From assembly GCA_036365145.1 (NCBI GenBank), contig JAEOAD010000024.1, forward strand, positions 10,634,501-10,698,500: DNA of 64,000 bases. The letters run 5' to 3'. Shown piece after piece: positions 23,879 to 35,350 of the stretch. Numbering within the stretch: position 1 is the first letter of the stretch; every line of letters starts with the position of its first letter. Origin of the DNA: Orientallactaga sibirica. Lineage: Eukaryota; Chordata; Mammalia; Rodentia; Dipodidae. A program made the position numbers and the translations under genes. Below the pieces are notes generated by a model. That model was not told the DNA's origin, did not search any database, and worked only from the letters and a program-made list of their open reading frames with translations.

Positions 23879-24097
23879 AAAAAATATTTTATTTATTTGA
23901 TATATATAGAGAAAAACAGAGAGAGAGAAAGAGAGAGGGGAGAGAATGGGCACACTAGGGCCTTTAACCACTGCAAATGAACTCCAACACATGTGCCACG
24001 TTGTGCATCTGGCTTATGTGGAGACTGGGGAATCAAAACTGAGTCCTTAGGCCTCTCAGGCAAGCACCTTAACTGTTAAGCAGTTTTCTCCAGCTCT
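23879..24097 (-). mobile_element. B2-like tRNA-derived SINE
   Basis: AATATTTTATTTATTTGATA tail complement, GA stretch and body. The head complement is slightly altered (gttaagcagttttctccagc). Confidence 0.92.
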
Positions 24098-24690
24098 AGG
24101 TCATTTATAACACAAGCTTGATTATAAATTTCTTTGGCTTGTTTTATATTTTAGTATTTCTATCATAATTTTCTGTCTTACACACCCCCAATCTGTTATC
24201 CACTAAGTATGATGCATCCAGGTAACTTTTCTGGGTACCTCTAGGACTGTGAGTTCAGTAAACCTTTTTTTTTTTTTTTACAGAAAATACTCAACATCAG
24301 ATATTAAAATGTTTTAGAAACATAACATAATGCAATGCCTAATTCAAAAGTTTTTAACATAGCATGGATAAGTATACATATATATTTAAATATTTACATA
24401 TATCATAATGATACAATGACAAACCTATGAATACATCCTGATGTATTTACCAAATATTGTGATCTGTTTTATTATATTCTTGTACTATACTTTTTTACAA
24501 TATTAAGTGAATTCTTGCTATCCTTTCATAAAAAATATACAGTCTGGCAAAATGATGGAAATTATTTTCACAGAATTCTCTCTCCTTTAAGCTACAAATT
24601 GTATTGTGATTTTGTCCTATTTGATTTTTTTTTATTTTACCCCCAAATTTAAAACATACTGTTAATTTGAGTTTTTAAAATAATCAAATA
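24098..24690. other. Intron without recognised features
   Basis: AT-rich intron with a short T-run. Nothing nameable. Confidence 0.55.
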
Positions 24691-24691
24691 A

Positions 24692-24945
24692 GGGCTGCAG
24701 AGATGCCTTAGCAGTTAAGGCACTTGCCTGTGAAGCCTAAGGATCCCGGTTCAATTCCCCAGGTCCCACATAAGCCAGATGCACATGGTGGCACATGTAT
24801 CTGAAGTTCATTTGCAATGGCTAGAGGCCCTGGCATGTCCATTTTCACCTCTCTCTCTCTCTCTCTCTCTCCCTCCCTCTCTAATAAATAAATAATAAAT
24901 AAATAAAATAAATAAATAAATAAATAAAATAAATAAAATAAATAA
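24692..24945 (+). mobile_element. B2-like SINE with expanded (ATAA)n tail
   Basis: A complete copy (gggctgcagagatgccttag, cggttcaattccccag) with a (TC)n stretch. The AAATAAAT tail has expanded to about 65 bases (24880-24945). Confidence 0.95.
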
Positions 24946-25105
24946 GCTGGTCATGTTGGCACATGCCTTTGATCCCAGCACTTGGGAAGAAGCGGTAGGA
25001 GGATCACTGTGAGTTTGAAGACACCTGGAGACTACACAGTGAGCTTCAGGTCAGCCTAGGCTAGAGAAGGACTCTGCTTCGAAAAACAAACAAGCAAAAA
25101 TAAAT
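24946..25105 (+). mobile_element. B1 SINE inserted in or next to a SINE tail
   Basis: gctggtcatgttggcacatg, ttgatcccagcacttgggaa and gtcagcctaggctagagaag mark a B1. It begins directly at the end of the (ATAA)n tail of the preceding SINE. The A-rich tail is a typical target. Confidence 0.93.
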
Positions 25106-25720
25106 AAAATGACCAAATCATTCTAATAATTTATACCATTTTAATATTTAATTTTACTATATATTTAATTTTTAGGATGTGCTATTAGTGATCGATCACT
25201 AAACTGATTTTCTATGACTTATCATTTAATATGCAAGTTAACATACCATTGAAGAAACTTCCAAATACAATGTGAATATTTCTACTCAAAAATTTCTAGT
25301 AAGTGAGGCAGTTATAGAAGACTGTTATAACAGTCTTTGTATTTACATCTGTTCCTAGACAGAGCTGGATTATGAATTATGTCTAAAATACTAATAGATA
25401 AATCACTCCACAAGCAAGACATGTCAGATTCAAAACATCATATTTGGCCTAGCTATTACAGTTATATCTGAGTACTCTGTCCATGGAGTTTACTGCTAAC
25501 ATTTTAGAATATTTGCTGTCAGCAAAAGACATCTAAAGAGCTAAAACAGAGTTACTCTGTTGGACAATTGACATGCAAAAGAATTACCAGTAATTCAAAA
25601 CATTTGGACAAAAATTTATATTATATAGTTATCATTCAAATAAACATTTATTAATATAATACTCATATGATACCTTATCAATATCAACATCTTAAATAGT
25701 ATAGGGACATTTTTAAAGTT
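25106..25720. other. Intron without recognised features
   Basis: AT-rich intron; a short palindrome agtgatcgatcact occurs at about 25187-25200. Nothing else. Confidence 0.5.
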
Positions 25721-25721
25721 T

Positions 25722-25866
25722 TCTTTTTTGAAGCAGTGTCTCACTCATTCCCAGGATGACCTGGAACTCATCCATAAACCCAGGCTGGCCTTGAACTCAC
25801 AGAAATCCTCCTACCTAAACCTTCCAAGTTCTGGGATTGAAAGCATATACTACCACATCATATAGA
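25722..25866 (-). mobile_element. B1 SINE (diverged)
   Basis: ttttttgaagcagtgtctca, acctggaactcatccataaa and agttctgggattgaaagcat mark a reverse B1. Confidence 0.88.
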
Positions 25867-25893
25867 GATTTTTAATTAAAATTAAAGCATTCA

Positions 25894-26005
25894 GGGGTGT
25901 GGTGGTGCACTCCTTTAATCCCAGTGCCACACTGATAATTCATAGTGAATTCCAGATCAGCCTGAGCTAGAGTGAGACACTACCTCGAAAAAAAAAAAAA
26001 AAATG
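25894..26005 (+). mobile_element. B1 SINE with internal deletion (first of a stacked pair)
   Basis: ggggtgtggtggtgcactcc and gagctagagtgagacactac show the two ends of a B1; the middle (about 45 bases) is missing. The target taaagcattca precedes it (25883-25893) and recurs at 26031-26041 after its A-tail. Confidence 0.9.
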
Positions 26006-26043
26006 GGAAAAAGAAAAAAAAAAAAACACGTAAAGCATTCAGG

Positions 26044-26287
26044 ATTGGAGAGATAACTTAGCAGTTAAGACACTTGCCTTCAGAGATTAAAGACCCAGAT
26101 TTATTTCCCCAGTTTCCATGGAAAGCAAGATGCCCAAAGTGGCACACACATTTGGAGTTTGTAGCAGCTACAGGAATTGGGATGCACATTCTCTTTCACT
26201 CTTTCTCTCTCTCTCTCTGTCTATCTCTGTTTCTCTCTTACCTCTCTCTCTCTCTGATTGCAAATAAATTAAAATTAAAAAAAAAAA
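26044..26287 (+). mobile_element. B2-like SINE (second of a stacked pair)
   Basis: gattggagagataacttagc head and a degenerate body, then a long TC-rich stretch and an A-rich tail. It starts just after the second copy of the target and is followed by a third copy (taaaagcattca, 26288-26299). Confidence 0.92.
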
Positions 26288-26354
26288 TAAAAGCATTCAA
26301 AACTACTTGGTTTCTTGTGTATGTTGAATATTTAAGATATAAGAAGTATGTCCA

Positions 26355-26405
26355 CCAACAGTGAAGGCTTGTTCCTATTTCTCCACAGCCTCACCAGCAT
26401 TTGGT

Positions 26406-26440
<35 letters not shown>

Positions 26441-27622
26441 AGCCATCCTTACTGGGGTAAGGTGGAATCTCATAGTTGTTTTAATTTGCATTTCCCTTAT
26501 GATTAGGGATGTTGAGCATTTTCTTAAGTGTGTGTTTGCTATTTGTATTTTATCCTCTGAGAATTCCCTGTGCAGTTCTCTGCCCCATTTTGTGAGTGGG
26601 TTGTTTGATGACTTATTGTTTAGGCTTTGGAGTTTTTTGTAGATTCTAAAAATTAGGCCTCTGTCAGTTGTGTAGCTGGTGTCGAAGACAGCACATGTAT
26701 GTGAGACAAAACATGGAGAGACCTGGCCAGAATCTGGAAGAGGGTCAGTCCCCAGACAGTTAGCTAGTCTAGTACTAGAGGCTGCTACATGAGCAACTGG
26801 GGGAAAATGGCCAACATCTGTCCAAACAACTTGCAGTCTAAGCTACCCAGCAGGAAAGAACATGATGTAATGCTCAAACTAGTGGCGGTAGTGGCACACA
26901 GCCATGGTGGGTAACCAACTGCTCTTGATTTGGCTAATAGATCCACTCAGTGGAATGAAACTCATTGCTGGAACTGGGAAATAAGTCAAAACCATGTACA
27001 AAAATTAGCTCAGTCTCCAAGATCAAGACGCCAACAAATGTGGGCAAGAAGAGGGCCTATGCATATAAAATTCCCTCCAAAATATCTATGACCATCCCAT
27101 CTATCTAGTACTAACTTCTCTCTCCGTTGGAGAATTTGCTTGTCTTTTTCAGATGGACAATAAACCTAAAGGGAGGATCAGTCAATCACACCTCACCAGG
27201 GCCCCAGGTGAAACCATAGAGTAATGCGGGGGAAGGGCAAGAGTACAGCGTTCTTGGTGATCACGACACCAGAAAAAGGCTGAAGTAGATAAACACAGAG
27301 AACATCCAACTCCTACTAAGTCAGATATCCAGAGACACAGAGGCACCCCAAACCTCATCACGGAAGTAGAACTAAAATGACGGCAATATGGCTCAGGGAA
27401 ATTCATGGAAGAGGGGGCGGAAAGAATGTTAGAGCCACAAGATGGGGCATTATGCGTAGAGACTTGGCCTATCTCTTATAACTCTCGACCCCCACAATGA
27501 CCCACATTCCCTATTGATGAGGGTACCTTTGGAAGAGGGAGGATAGGGAGGAGGATAATGGAGTCACCATTATGAATGTAAAATTAGACTAATATAAATA
27601 AAAAAATGAATTATAAAAAAAG
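26355..27622 (+). mobile_element. L1 insertion with inverted 5' part, perfect 14-bp TSD
   Basis: The target AAGAAGTATGTCCA occurs at 26341-26354 and 27623-27636 (14 of 14). From 26355 to about 26685 the sequence is the reverse complement of L1 ORF2 C-terminal coding sequence; the + strand reads cacaaaatggggcagagaac in reverse. From about 26690 to 27622 it is L1 3' UTR in the forward direction, ending in aaataaaaaaatgaattata and an A-tail. This is the classic twin-priming structure. A T25 run interrupts the inverted part at about 26408-26436. It cannot encode a protein. Confidence 0.93.
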
Positions 27623-27636
27623 AAGAAGTATGTCCA

Positions 27637-28417
27637 TTCGGGCTTATATTCTAGTGACTTGAGTAAAAACATGAAGAAACCTAATTTATTTCACCTATAA
27701 TACAGTAATATTGTCATTTGTATAAAATTCATAATGAGATATTCTTGAGTGCTTATGAAATACATTTTTACTTGATGTTTTAAGGTAGATAAAAGAAAAT
27801 TTTATATCCCATCAATGAAATTATTTGGACATTTTACTACTGTCAAAATATTGGCCATGCTAATAGTATGTATTTAAGGTGGTTTTCCAATACTTAAAAG
27901 TAATTTACAAGTCTATAGACCTAGAGGAGCAAAGGTTATCATGGATTAGAAATACTTTACCAAATAAGTGACAAAAACATCATAAACAAGCATATCCACA
28001 CAGTGGTATAGAATATTAATGCAAAAAGCAAAGGAAAGTAAAACAATAAAAGCATCAAATTTATAGATAATTCAGAACCCCCTTTGCCACAAAGGAGTTG
28101 TAGAAACCTCAACAAACTAGTTGATCTTCCTGGCCCTCAGATAGCTCCTTTTTAAAATTATGTTTATGGATTAAATATAACCTGAGGTCCTCACTTGGTT
28201 TAGTTAGGTGTTTATCAGTCAACATAAATTATTGTTTTGAGCACTTTAGCACCCTATTGCCATCTGCTTATAGGATTGGAAAGTAAGGCTTAACAAATTT
28301 TCTATTAAGTGGAAGTTTAACTCAATTATCATTCAAAAGCAGGGAAAGATGGCTGAGATAGTCACATTTCTATAGCTGAATTAATATTTTTCTTTACCTA
28401 TGAGGATCTCTTTCTTT
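27637..28417. other. Intron without recognised features
   Basis: AT-rich intron; no repeat or exon recognised. Confidence 0.55.
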
Positions 28418-28664
28418 AGTAATGAAATGGATCTTTTTCTATTTTTTAAACATATTTTATTTTTTATTGAGTAATGAAATGGCCTTTATATTTTCTAAAG
28501 ATCAAACAGATGCCTACCCCTTTAATTCCGTGGGTTCTGGAAAATCAGTATCAGGTGGCATAAAACTAAGCCATTTCCAGTGTGAAATAAAGATCAAACA
28601 TCCTAACTTTAATTCCATAAGAAAACAGTATCAGGTGACCATAAAACTTTTGAGTGTGAAATAA
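28418..28664. repeat. Local degenerate tandem duplications
   Basis: agtaatgaaatgg occurs at 28418-28430 and 28470-28482 around an AT-rich spacer. Directly after this, a block of about 90 bases (aaagatcaaaca ... agtgtgaaata, 28497-28590) is followed by a shorter related copy (28589-28664) sharing aagatcaaaca, tttaattcc, cagtatcaggtg, cataaaac and agtgtgaaata in the same order. Confidence 0.85.
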
Positions 28665-28793
28665 ATGTGGGCTAACTATATTATGCATGGGCAAAAAAAA
28701 AAAAAAAAAAGAGGAAAAAAACTATTTCCCAAAGATATTACAGTGTTAAGTTAGATATGCCAATTGATTAACTAGTCTTATTATGTACTGTAC

Positions 28794-28802
<9 letters not shown>

Positions 28803-28848
<46 letters not shown>
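28803..28848. repeat. (TG)n microsatellite
   Basis: A pure TG run of 23 units; the open frame across it is a low-complexity artefact. Confidence 0.95.
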
Positions 28849-28849
<1 letters not shown>

Positions 28850-29150
28850 TGGGAATAATAAACATGGAAACAATATTTGTCTTATTTTAAAACAATTTCC
28901 TGTGAGAGTTCAGACTAAATTTTGTTTTCCAATAAAAATTATGGCTTGTGGTACAGATCTGCAAAGCATCCTTTTAACATTCATATGTCTATACATTTTG
29001 TTTCTTTAGCTGAAATGTTCTTTTCTCCCCAAATCTTCTCATTAATCTTTCATGGTTCAAAGTAGACATCATTTCTGTTTAGAAAAGGTTACCCTTTGTA
29101 ATTAACATAATTGGTTAGTAATATCTCTACTCATATGCATAACTTTCTAA

Positions 29151-29364
29151 AACATTTTATTCATTATTTATTGGTTATTATTTTGAGAGAGAGAAAGAGG
29201 TAGATAGTGACATAATGGGCATACCAGGGCCTCCAGTCACTGCAAATGAACTCTAGATGCCTATGCCACCTTGTACATCTGGCTTGCACGGGTACTGGGC
29301 AATTGAACCTCGGTCCTTAGACTTCACAGGCAAGTGCCTTAACCACTAAGCCATCTCTCCAGTG
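29151..29364 (-). mobile_element. B2-like tRNA-derived SINE
   Basis: Tail complement (attttattcattatttattg), GA stretch, body and ctaagccatctctccag head complement. It directly abuts a second minus copy at 29376. Confidence 0.93.
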
Positions 29365-29375
29365 CCATACCTCTT

Positions 29376-29619
29376 TGTTTTATATTATTTTTATTTATTT
29401 ATTTATTTAGTAGAAAAAGAAAGAGGCAGAGAGAGAAAGAAAGGGGGCACCTCAGGGCTTTCAGCTACTGCAAATGAACTCCAGATGCATGCAACCCCTT
29501 GCACATGTCTGATATTGTGTGCTTGCATCACTGTGTGTCTGGCTTACATAGGACCTGGAGATATGAACATGAGTTCTTAGGCTTCTCAGGCAAGCATCTT
29601 AACCACTAAGCCTCCAGCC
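29376..29619 (-). mobile_element. B2-like SINE, long-type body
   Basis: Reverse copy with ttatttatttatttagtaga tail and the extra block tgcttgcatcactgtgtgtc. The flanks catacctcttt (29365-29375) and cataactcttt (29620-29630) match at 10 of 11 and form the TSD. Confidence 0.92.
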
Positions 29620-29630
29620 TCATAACTCTT

Positions 29631-30748
29631 TTTTAAATTAACTATTAAATTATTTTCACCTCTACTCAATTGCAATGCTTTCATTAAAGACATGTTTTTC
29701 ATGATTTTATTCTACAATGAGTATTATTTTGTATAGTAATGCAATTTTAATGTTCATTAGGAGGTATAATTTAATCAGTGAATATTTATATACAAATATC
29801 AACTTCATATTCATTGTGACTAATTTTACTAGCCTTCTCCTAAGTTTAATCCTGTTCATACCCCATGGTTATTTAATGTTTAATATAATTATAATTAATA
29901 TATATAATAGATATGTATGGAAAGAAAGAGTTTGATTTTAAATGCATGCTTTAAATCATCATAAAATGCAAACAAAGTTAAAATGAGGCACAGGGTAAGA
30001 CTTTCATGAAGCATATCATAAGTTTTTGTGCTATTCATACTGTAAATTCAGTTCTAAACACTCCATCAATTATTTCACAGAATGAAACCCCACCTACTTA
30101 TGTAATCTGCAATTTTCTGTAGATAAAAATAATATTTTGACTAATAGCAAACTAGTATAGCAGTAAGTTATAGGAAATGTAATGACCTCTATTCAAGCTA
30201 GTGTTTTACTTCAAAGGTCCAGTTTTCTAGTAAATACTTTATCAGCCCAAAGACTCTTGTCCAAGCACAGGGTAAGTAAATGAATCTCTTTCTACTGTGT
30301 CTGAAAAGTCTTACCAACATTTCAGAAGATGATATATTTATATTCTCCATAGAATTCTGAGAATTTAGGTAAAGATTAGTTAAGAGATGGTATAACTATG
30401 TATTACAGGGAAAACACGTTGAATACCACAGATCTAACAATGTGAAATTTTACTTCCAGTAACAATTATTTGAAATGGTCCAGTTTATTTTATAACCAAC
30501 AGGATAGCAAACTTATGAACAGAAAAAAATATTTGGTATTTAAGAGATTTTGAACATGGATAAAACTAGTATATGTAACTAGCACAAATGCTGCCAAAGC
30601 TAGTGCTCATGTTAAATAATCTTTTTTCCCAGAATCTACTGAGATTCCAAGAAGTAAAATACTTCAATAAACATTTGTATTATCAACAATATAAATCAGT
30701 GGAAAGATTCCAAAGTATATCTAATCTAGGAAGTCAACATACAACAGA

Positions 30749-30750
<2 letters not shown>
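29631..30750. other. Intron without recognised features
   Basis: AT-rich intron with several short chance ORFs; nothing recognised. Confidence 0.55.
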
Positions 30751-30751
<1 letters not shown>

Positions 30752-30806
<55 letters not shown>

Positions 30807-30848
30807 CTGGGAAGACTAAACACAAAGCGATTTTTTTTTTTTTTTTTT
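30752..30848. repeat. Poly-T tracts without an element body
   Basis: A run of 55 T (30752-30806) and a run of 18 T (30831-30848) are separated by 24 mixed bases. They could be tails of minus-strand retrotransposition events with no body, or expanded homopolymers. The exact lengths may be assembly-dependent. Confidence 0.9.
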
Positions 30849-32140
30849 AAATCAGAGGATATAGGATTATTTATTTCTGCCTGCTCTTTTTCTTTTGTTA
30901 ATATTACTAAGAGTGAATTAATTGTATTTCCAAGAAGTACAGATAAAAGGAGGAAGTAAATAGTAAAAAAGTATTTTTGAAGTTGTGCATCTATCTACAT
31001 TACATCCATTGGTACAAGAAATATGCTATTTTCAATTTCTTTTTATTCAAGTATTTAAGCCATAAATGAAAATGATAGTTCTTTAGTCTCTAAAATTCAA
31101 TTTTCAACAAATCATAGTATCTAGTCTTAAGAATGTTCCATTTATCAATCAGATTTGCATAAAAACTATGAAACAAGAAATCTCTGTCTATATTCATCTT
31201 TGGGATTTGATTATGTGAGCTGAGGATTGTGTAAACATTCACTGTCAAGAAAATTAAACTTTTAGGTTGTATCTTGGATATCAATTTCCCATATATTTTA
31301 TTATGTTGAGAGGACAGACTTAAAACCAATTGCCTTATGAAATCTTGCAAAACTTTGAGAGGAGAATCTTTATAAGGAGACAAGTTGTCTTCATCTAGTA
31401 AGAAATTCTATGCCTTAAGTAAGAGAGACACAAACAAAACAAATATACACTTGAATCATTAGAGGTATAGTGGTGATGCTGAAACATGTGTTTCTTTTAA
31501 AACAATGAAAACTGACAGGCTAGAATGAGATTTTCTAGACCAATAAGTTATATCAGAGATAAACAACAAGGATTGTATTTTTCTTATATTTTCTGTAGTC
31601 CATTCATTACTAGCCAATTTCTACATGCTGTCTAAAGTCCATACAATAAAATAATTAAAAATATCATTTTTGGTTATCTATCTTACTATATAGAGTCAAA
31701 AATTTTATTACCCAAACTGTTTAACATTATTTTAAATATTTTATATTTTAATTTTAGCATCACATTTTCCCCTTTTATTTTGTAAAACCTAATTTGTTTG
31801 ATCTCGCTGGTAGATGACTATTTCTTCAGATAAACAGATCCAAAATCTCATCCCAGTTTCACCCACTGTTGTGTGTACACTTCCTTATTGTCTCAGGAAT
31901 TTAATGACAGCCTAATGTAGCAATCAAATATGGAGTCATACTAATTTAAGCAATACAACAGACAATTTAGAAAAAAACAAACAAACAAACAAACAAAACA
32001 AAACCTCCCTTAATATTTCTAGAAAGAAGCATCGCTACATTAGATTTTGGCAAAGAGACCATTTAGTGACAACTTCTACAAAAGGATTAGAGAACCCTAT
32101 GAAACTTAGCATTTGACAATGGATGATCTTTCAATCCCAT
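30849..32140. other. Intron without recognised features
   Basis: AT-rich intron; a short (CAAA)n run is at about 31978-32002. Nothing else. Confidence 0.55.
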
Positions 32141-32145
32141 CACTA

Positions 32146-32163
32146 GAATATTCTAGAATATTC
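32146..32163. promoter_or_regulatory. Perfect four-unit heat-shock-element-like array
   Basis: GAAtaTTCtaGAAtaTTC gives four inverted GAA/TTC units with exact 2-base spacing. This matches the HSF1 site consensus (alternating nGAAn pentamers). It lies deep in the Klhl1 intron with no promoter seen nearby. The sequence match is certain; function is not shown. Confidence 0.4.
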
Positions 32164-32778
32164 TACAACATGCTTTCTGAAAAGCTACAATATCTCTCTC
32201 ATTTTCTCATTCATAGATTTCTTTTGAAATCTTTTTGTGAGAATAAATTTTAAGCCTCATATCTATTCTTTCTGGTATTGGCAGAACCAACATCTCAAGA
32301 TTTCTTTTTTCACATGCAATGCAGAAGAATTATCTTGAATCAGCATGAATTAGGCTACAGTATTAGCTTTTCAAAATTCTGACTATACATTCATTATATT
32401 CTCCCATGTAGAACTGATACTGAAAAGTCTAATGCCAATTAAACCTTTCCTTTTTATTTAACTTCACTATATCCTTACAGCAATTTTATTATGATTTATG
32501 TTTTAGTTCCCATCATATACCAGAGTGACATCATAATCATAATTTTGCATAAGTAATTAAATTGTGCATGGGTAGAACTTGATCTTTCTCATTTTATTTT
32601 CATGATTAATTTTGGGGAAATTCATTTATAATTTAGATAATTCTCAAATGACTTTGTCATTCAATTCCTTCTTCCTTTCTTTTTTGCCTTCTTCATCCTT
32701 TTTGTTTCTGAAAAAGTCTTTTATAAACAAGTCTGGCATAAAGTTTACTATTCATCTGATAAAGACGTTGAGGTTCTA
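32164..32778. other. Intron without recognised features
   Basis: AT-rich intron between the GAA/TTC array and a B1. A pyrimidine-rich patch is at about 32665-32710. Confidence 0.55.
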
Positions 32779-32930
32779 GCCGGGCATGGTGATGCAAGCC
32801 TTTATTCCCAGCACTTGGGAGGCAGAGGTAGAAGTATTGCCATGAGTTCAAGGCCACCCTGAGACTACATAGTGAATTCCAGGTGAACCTGAGCTAGAGC
32901 TAGAGTGAGTGAGACCCTACCACCCCCCCC
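32779..32930 (+). mobile_element. B1 SINE with TSD
   Basis: Complete B1 from gccgggcatggtgatgcaag to gagaccctaccacc, then a C-run and A-tail. The target aagacgttgaggttcta before it recurs as aagaccttgaggtttta from about 32939 (15 of 17). Confidence 0.94.
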
Positions 32931-33406
32931 CCAAAAAAAAGACCTTGAGGTTTTAATATCCCCACCCTTCTACTATTCAACACTTTATTTTTCTGATGCT
33001 GAGGAATCTTTATAAGCAGACAAATACTTATTATGCTTGGCAAACAATTGTGTATGCTAGGCAAAAACTCTACAAAGATTGATGTATCTCTAGCTTGATT
33101 TGTTATTGTAATAATAAGTATTGCTTTCACAGCACCACTCTTTTGTACTAGCCAAAAGTAGGAAACAAACATTCTATAGAATTTTGTCTCATCATTTCCC
33201 CTAAATTCTCTATATACTCATTTTAGAATTTAAAAAAAAAAAGAATGTCTATTTTACTTTTCCAAAATGTACTTAATGCTTAATGAGTATTTATTTTAAA
33301 TCTGAATTTTAAGTTCATTCATTTTCCATACAGCCTTTTGTTTCTTTGTATCAATAGGGAACATAGTAAGCAAGGAATAAAGACAATGATAGCTTCATAA
33401 ACGTGC

Positions 33407-33750
33407 TGTAGTAGTTTGATTCAGGTTACCCCCATAAACTTATGTGCTCTGAAAGCTAGGTCCCCAGCTGGTGGCAATTTAGGAGTTAAAGCCTCCTAGA
33501 GGAAGTGTATTGTTAGAGGTTGGTTTATGGGATTACAGCCAGCTTCCCCTTGCCAGTGCTTGGCACACTCTCCTGCTGCTACCCAACGTTTGTTGGCCAA
33601 GAGGTGATGTCCACCCTCTCCTTATGCTATCCTTCTCCCCTGGCATTCTGGAGCTTCCCCTTGAGTCTATAAGTCAAAATAAATCCTTTTAGCCCACAAG
33701 CTACACATGGTCGGGTGTTCTCTGCTAACAATGCAAAGCTGACTGCAACA
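33407..33750 (+). mobile_element. Solo LTR, MaLR-like
   Basis: A 344-base unit starts TGTAGTAGTTTG and ends GCTGACTGCAACA, with AATAAA at 33678-33683. The flanks CGTGC (33402-33406) and AGTGC (33751-33755) match at 4 of 5. It has the same 3' end (gcaaagctgactg) as the 5' LTR of the MaLR at 46225. Confidence 0.82.
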
Positions 33751-33787
33751 AGTGCCTTGGGAAAAAATTAAAAAAAAAAAAAAAAAA

Positions 33788-35350
33788 AAACTAACCAAGG
33801 ATGTGAAAGACCTTTACGATGACAATTAAAACTTCCAAAAGAAGAATTGAGAAAAACATTAGCAGTTGGAAAAGCACCCCCCCATGTTTGTGGACTGGCA
33901 TAATTAATATAGTAAAAATGGTTAAATTACCAAAAATTACCTACATATTCAATACAGTCTCAATTCCAGTGACCATCTTCACAGAATGAGAAAACTAATC
34001 TTCAAATTCATAAGGCAGCATGTAAGAACCTAGACAATGAAATCAATCTAGAGCGAGAAGAATAATGGTGGAGCTATCTCAAGACTTGATTTCAAGTTAT
34101 AAGACAAGCTGTAATAACAACAGAATGAGAATGAAACAAAAGCAGACATATAGATGAATGCAATAGAATAGAGGATCCATAAATAAACCTACAAACTTAT
34201 AGCAACATGATTTTGAAACATGCCAAATCAAACAATGGAGGGCCACTTCAATAATTTGTGCTGGGAAGCCTAGATGACCAAATGTTGACAAATCAAATAA
34301 GATTCCTATCTCTAAACCTGTATAAAAAATCATTTAAAAATGGGTCAAAGTCCTTAATGTAGGACCTGAAACTATGAAACTGCCAAAAGATATCATAGGG
34401 AAAGCAGTTCATGAGATAGTCATAGGCAAGATCTCTCTCTGAATATGACCCGTCACTCATAAAATAATACCAGGAACAGGCATATAGGATTGCATAAAAG
34501 GTAAAAAGTTCTGTAGTGCAAAGTACATAATTAACTAAGTCAAGGGACAGAATAAGAAAAAAAAAAAAGTTTTCTAGCCATACATCTGACAAAGGATTAA
34601 TTTCTACATATATAAATAATTTAGGATAAATGGACACATGAAATGAACACAGTCCTCAAATCATGGAATTATTTGGAAATAATGTTCTTTTTCATTAGCC
34701 ATTAGAAAAATGCCAATCAAAACTACACTGAGATTGCATCTCACCTCAGACAAAATGGTCATAATCAAGAAAACAGAACAAATGTTGGCCAGAATGTAAA
34801 GAAAAGGGAACTCATATACATAGCAAGTTTGCTCAACTCCTATTGAAATCTGTATGGAGGTTCCTTAAAGAACCAAAAATAGAATTACAATATAATCCAT
34901 CTTCCCACACACTACAGCGATACTTGCTCACTCCATGATTATTGGGGTACTGTTCTTGATAGTGAAGTTATGGAATCAGCTTGGGTGTTTGTCAATAATT
35001 GTGTGGCCAAAACCTTATAGTATGTATATACAATTGAGTTTTCTTCAGCCATAAATAAAAATTACATAATTTCTATTGCAGGAAAATAGATGGAACTGGT
35101 AATCAACATGAAGTGAAAAATAAGCCCAATCAAAAAGACATATTTTCCTATTTACTCATGGATCCTAGATCAGAGAGAGACGGAGAGAAGTAGATTGAGA
35201 TTAGATAATACACAGAGAATTAACACATGGGAAAGAAGGTGACTACTAAATGCAAGAGGTATGATAAATGGAAGGCCATAATATAGTTGAATGAAAATGA
35301 CTTTATTAAACCCATCATTATGTGTAATAAATATATGCTTATAAAATAGC
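33788..35350 (+). mobile_element. L1 fragment: ORF2 C-terminal part and 3' UTR (pseudogene)
   Basis: The + strand reads like L1 ORF2 downstream of the reverse transcriptase core (ctaaccaaggatgtgaaaga, atagtaaaaatggttaaatt, aaatgccaatcaaaactaca) and continues into a 3' UTR near 35160-35350. Stops and frameshifts are frequent, so it is an old 5'-truncated copy. It is antisense to Klhl1. Confidence 0.85.

Noticed and set aside
25187..25200. Palindrome agtgatcgatcact as an operator site
   Set aside because: A single short palindrome in eukaryotic intron with no context; expected by chance in 64 kb.
28803..28848. TG run as a regulatory or Z-DNA element
   Set aside because: An ordinary dinucleotide microsatellite; no further evidence in the sequence.
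30588..30959. 123-codon open frame
   Set aside because: A third of it is poly-phenylalanine from the T55 and T18 runs; a low-complexity artefact.
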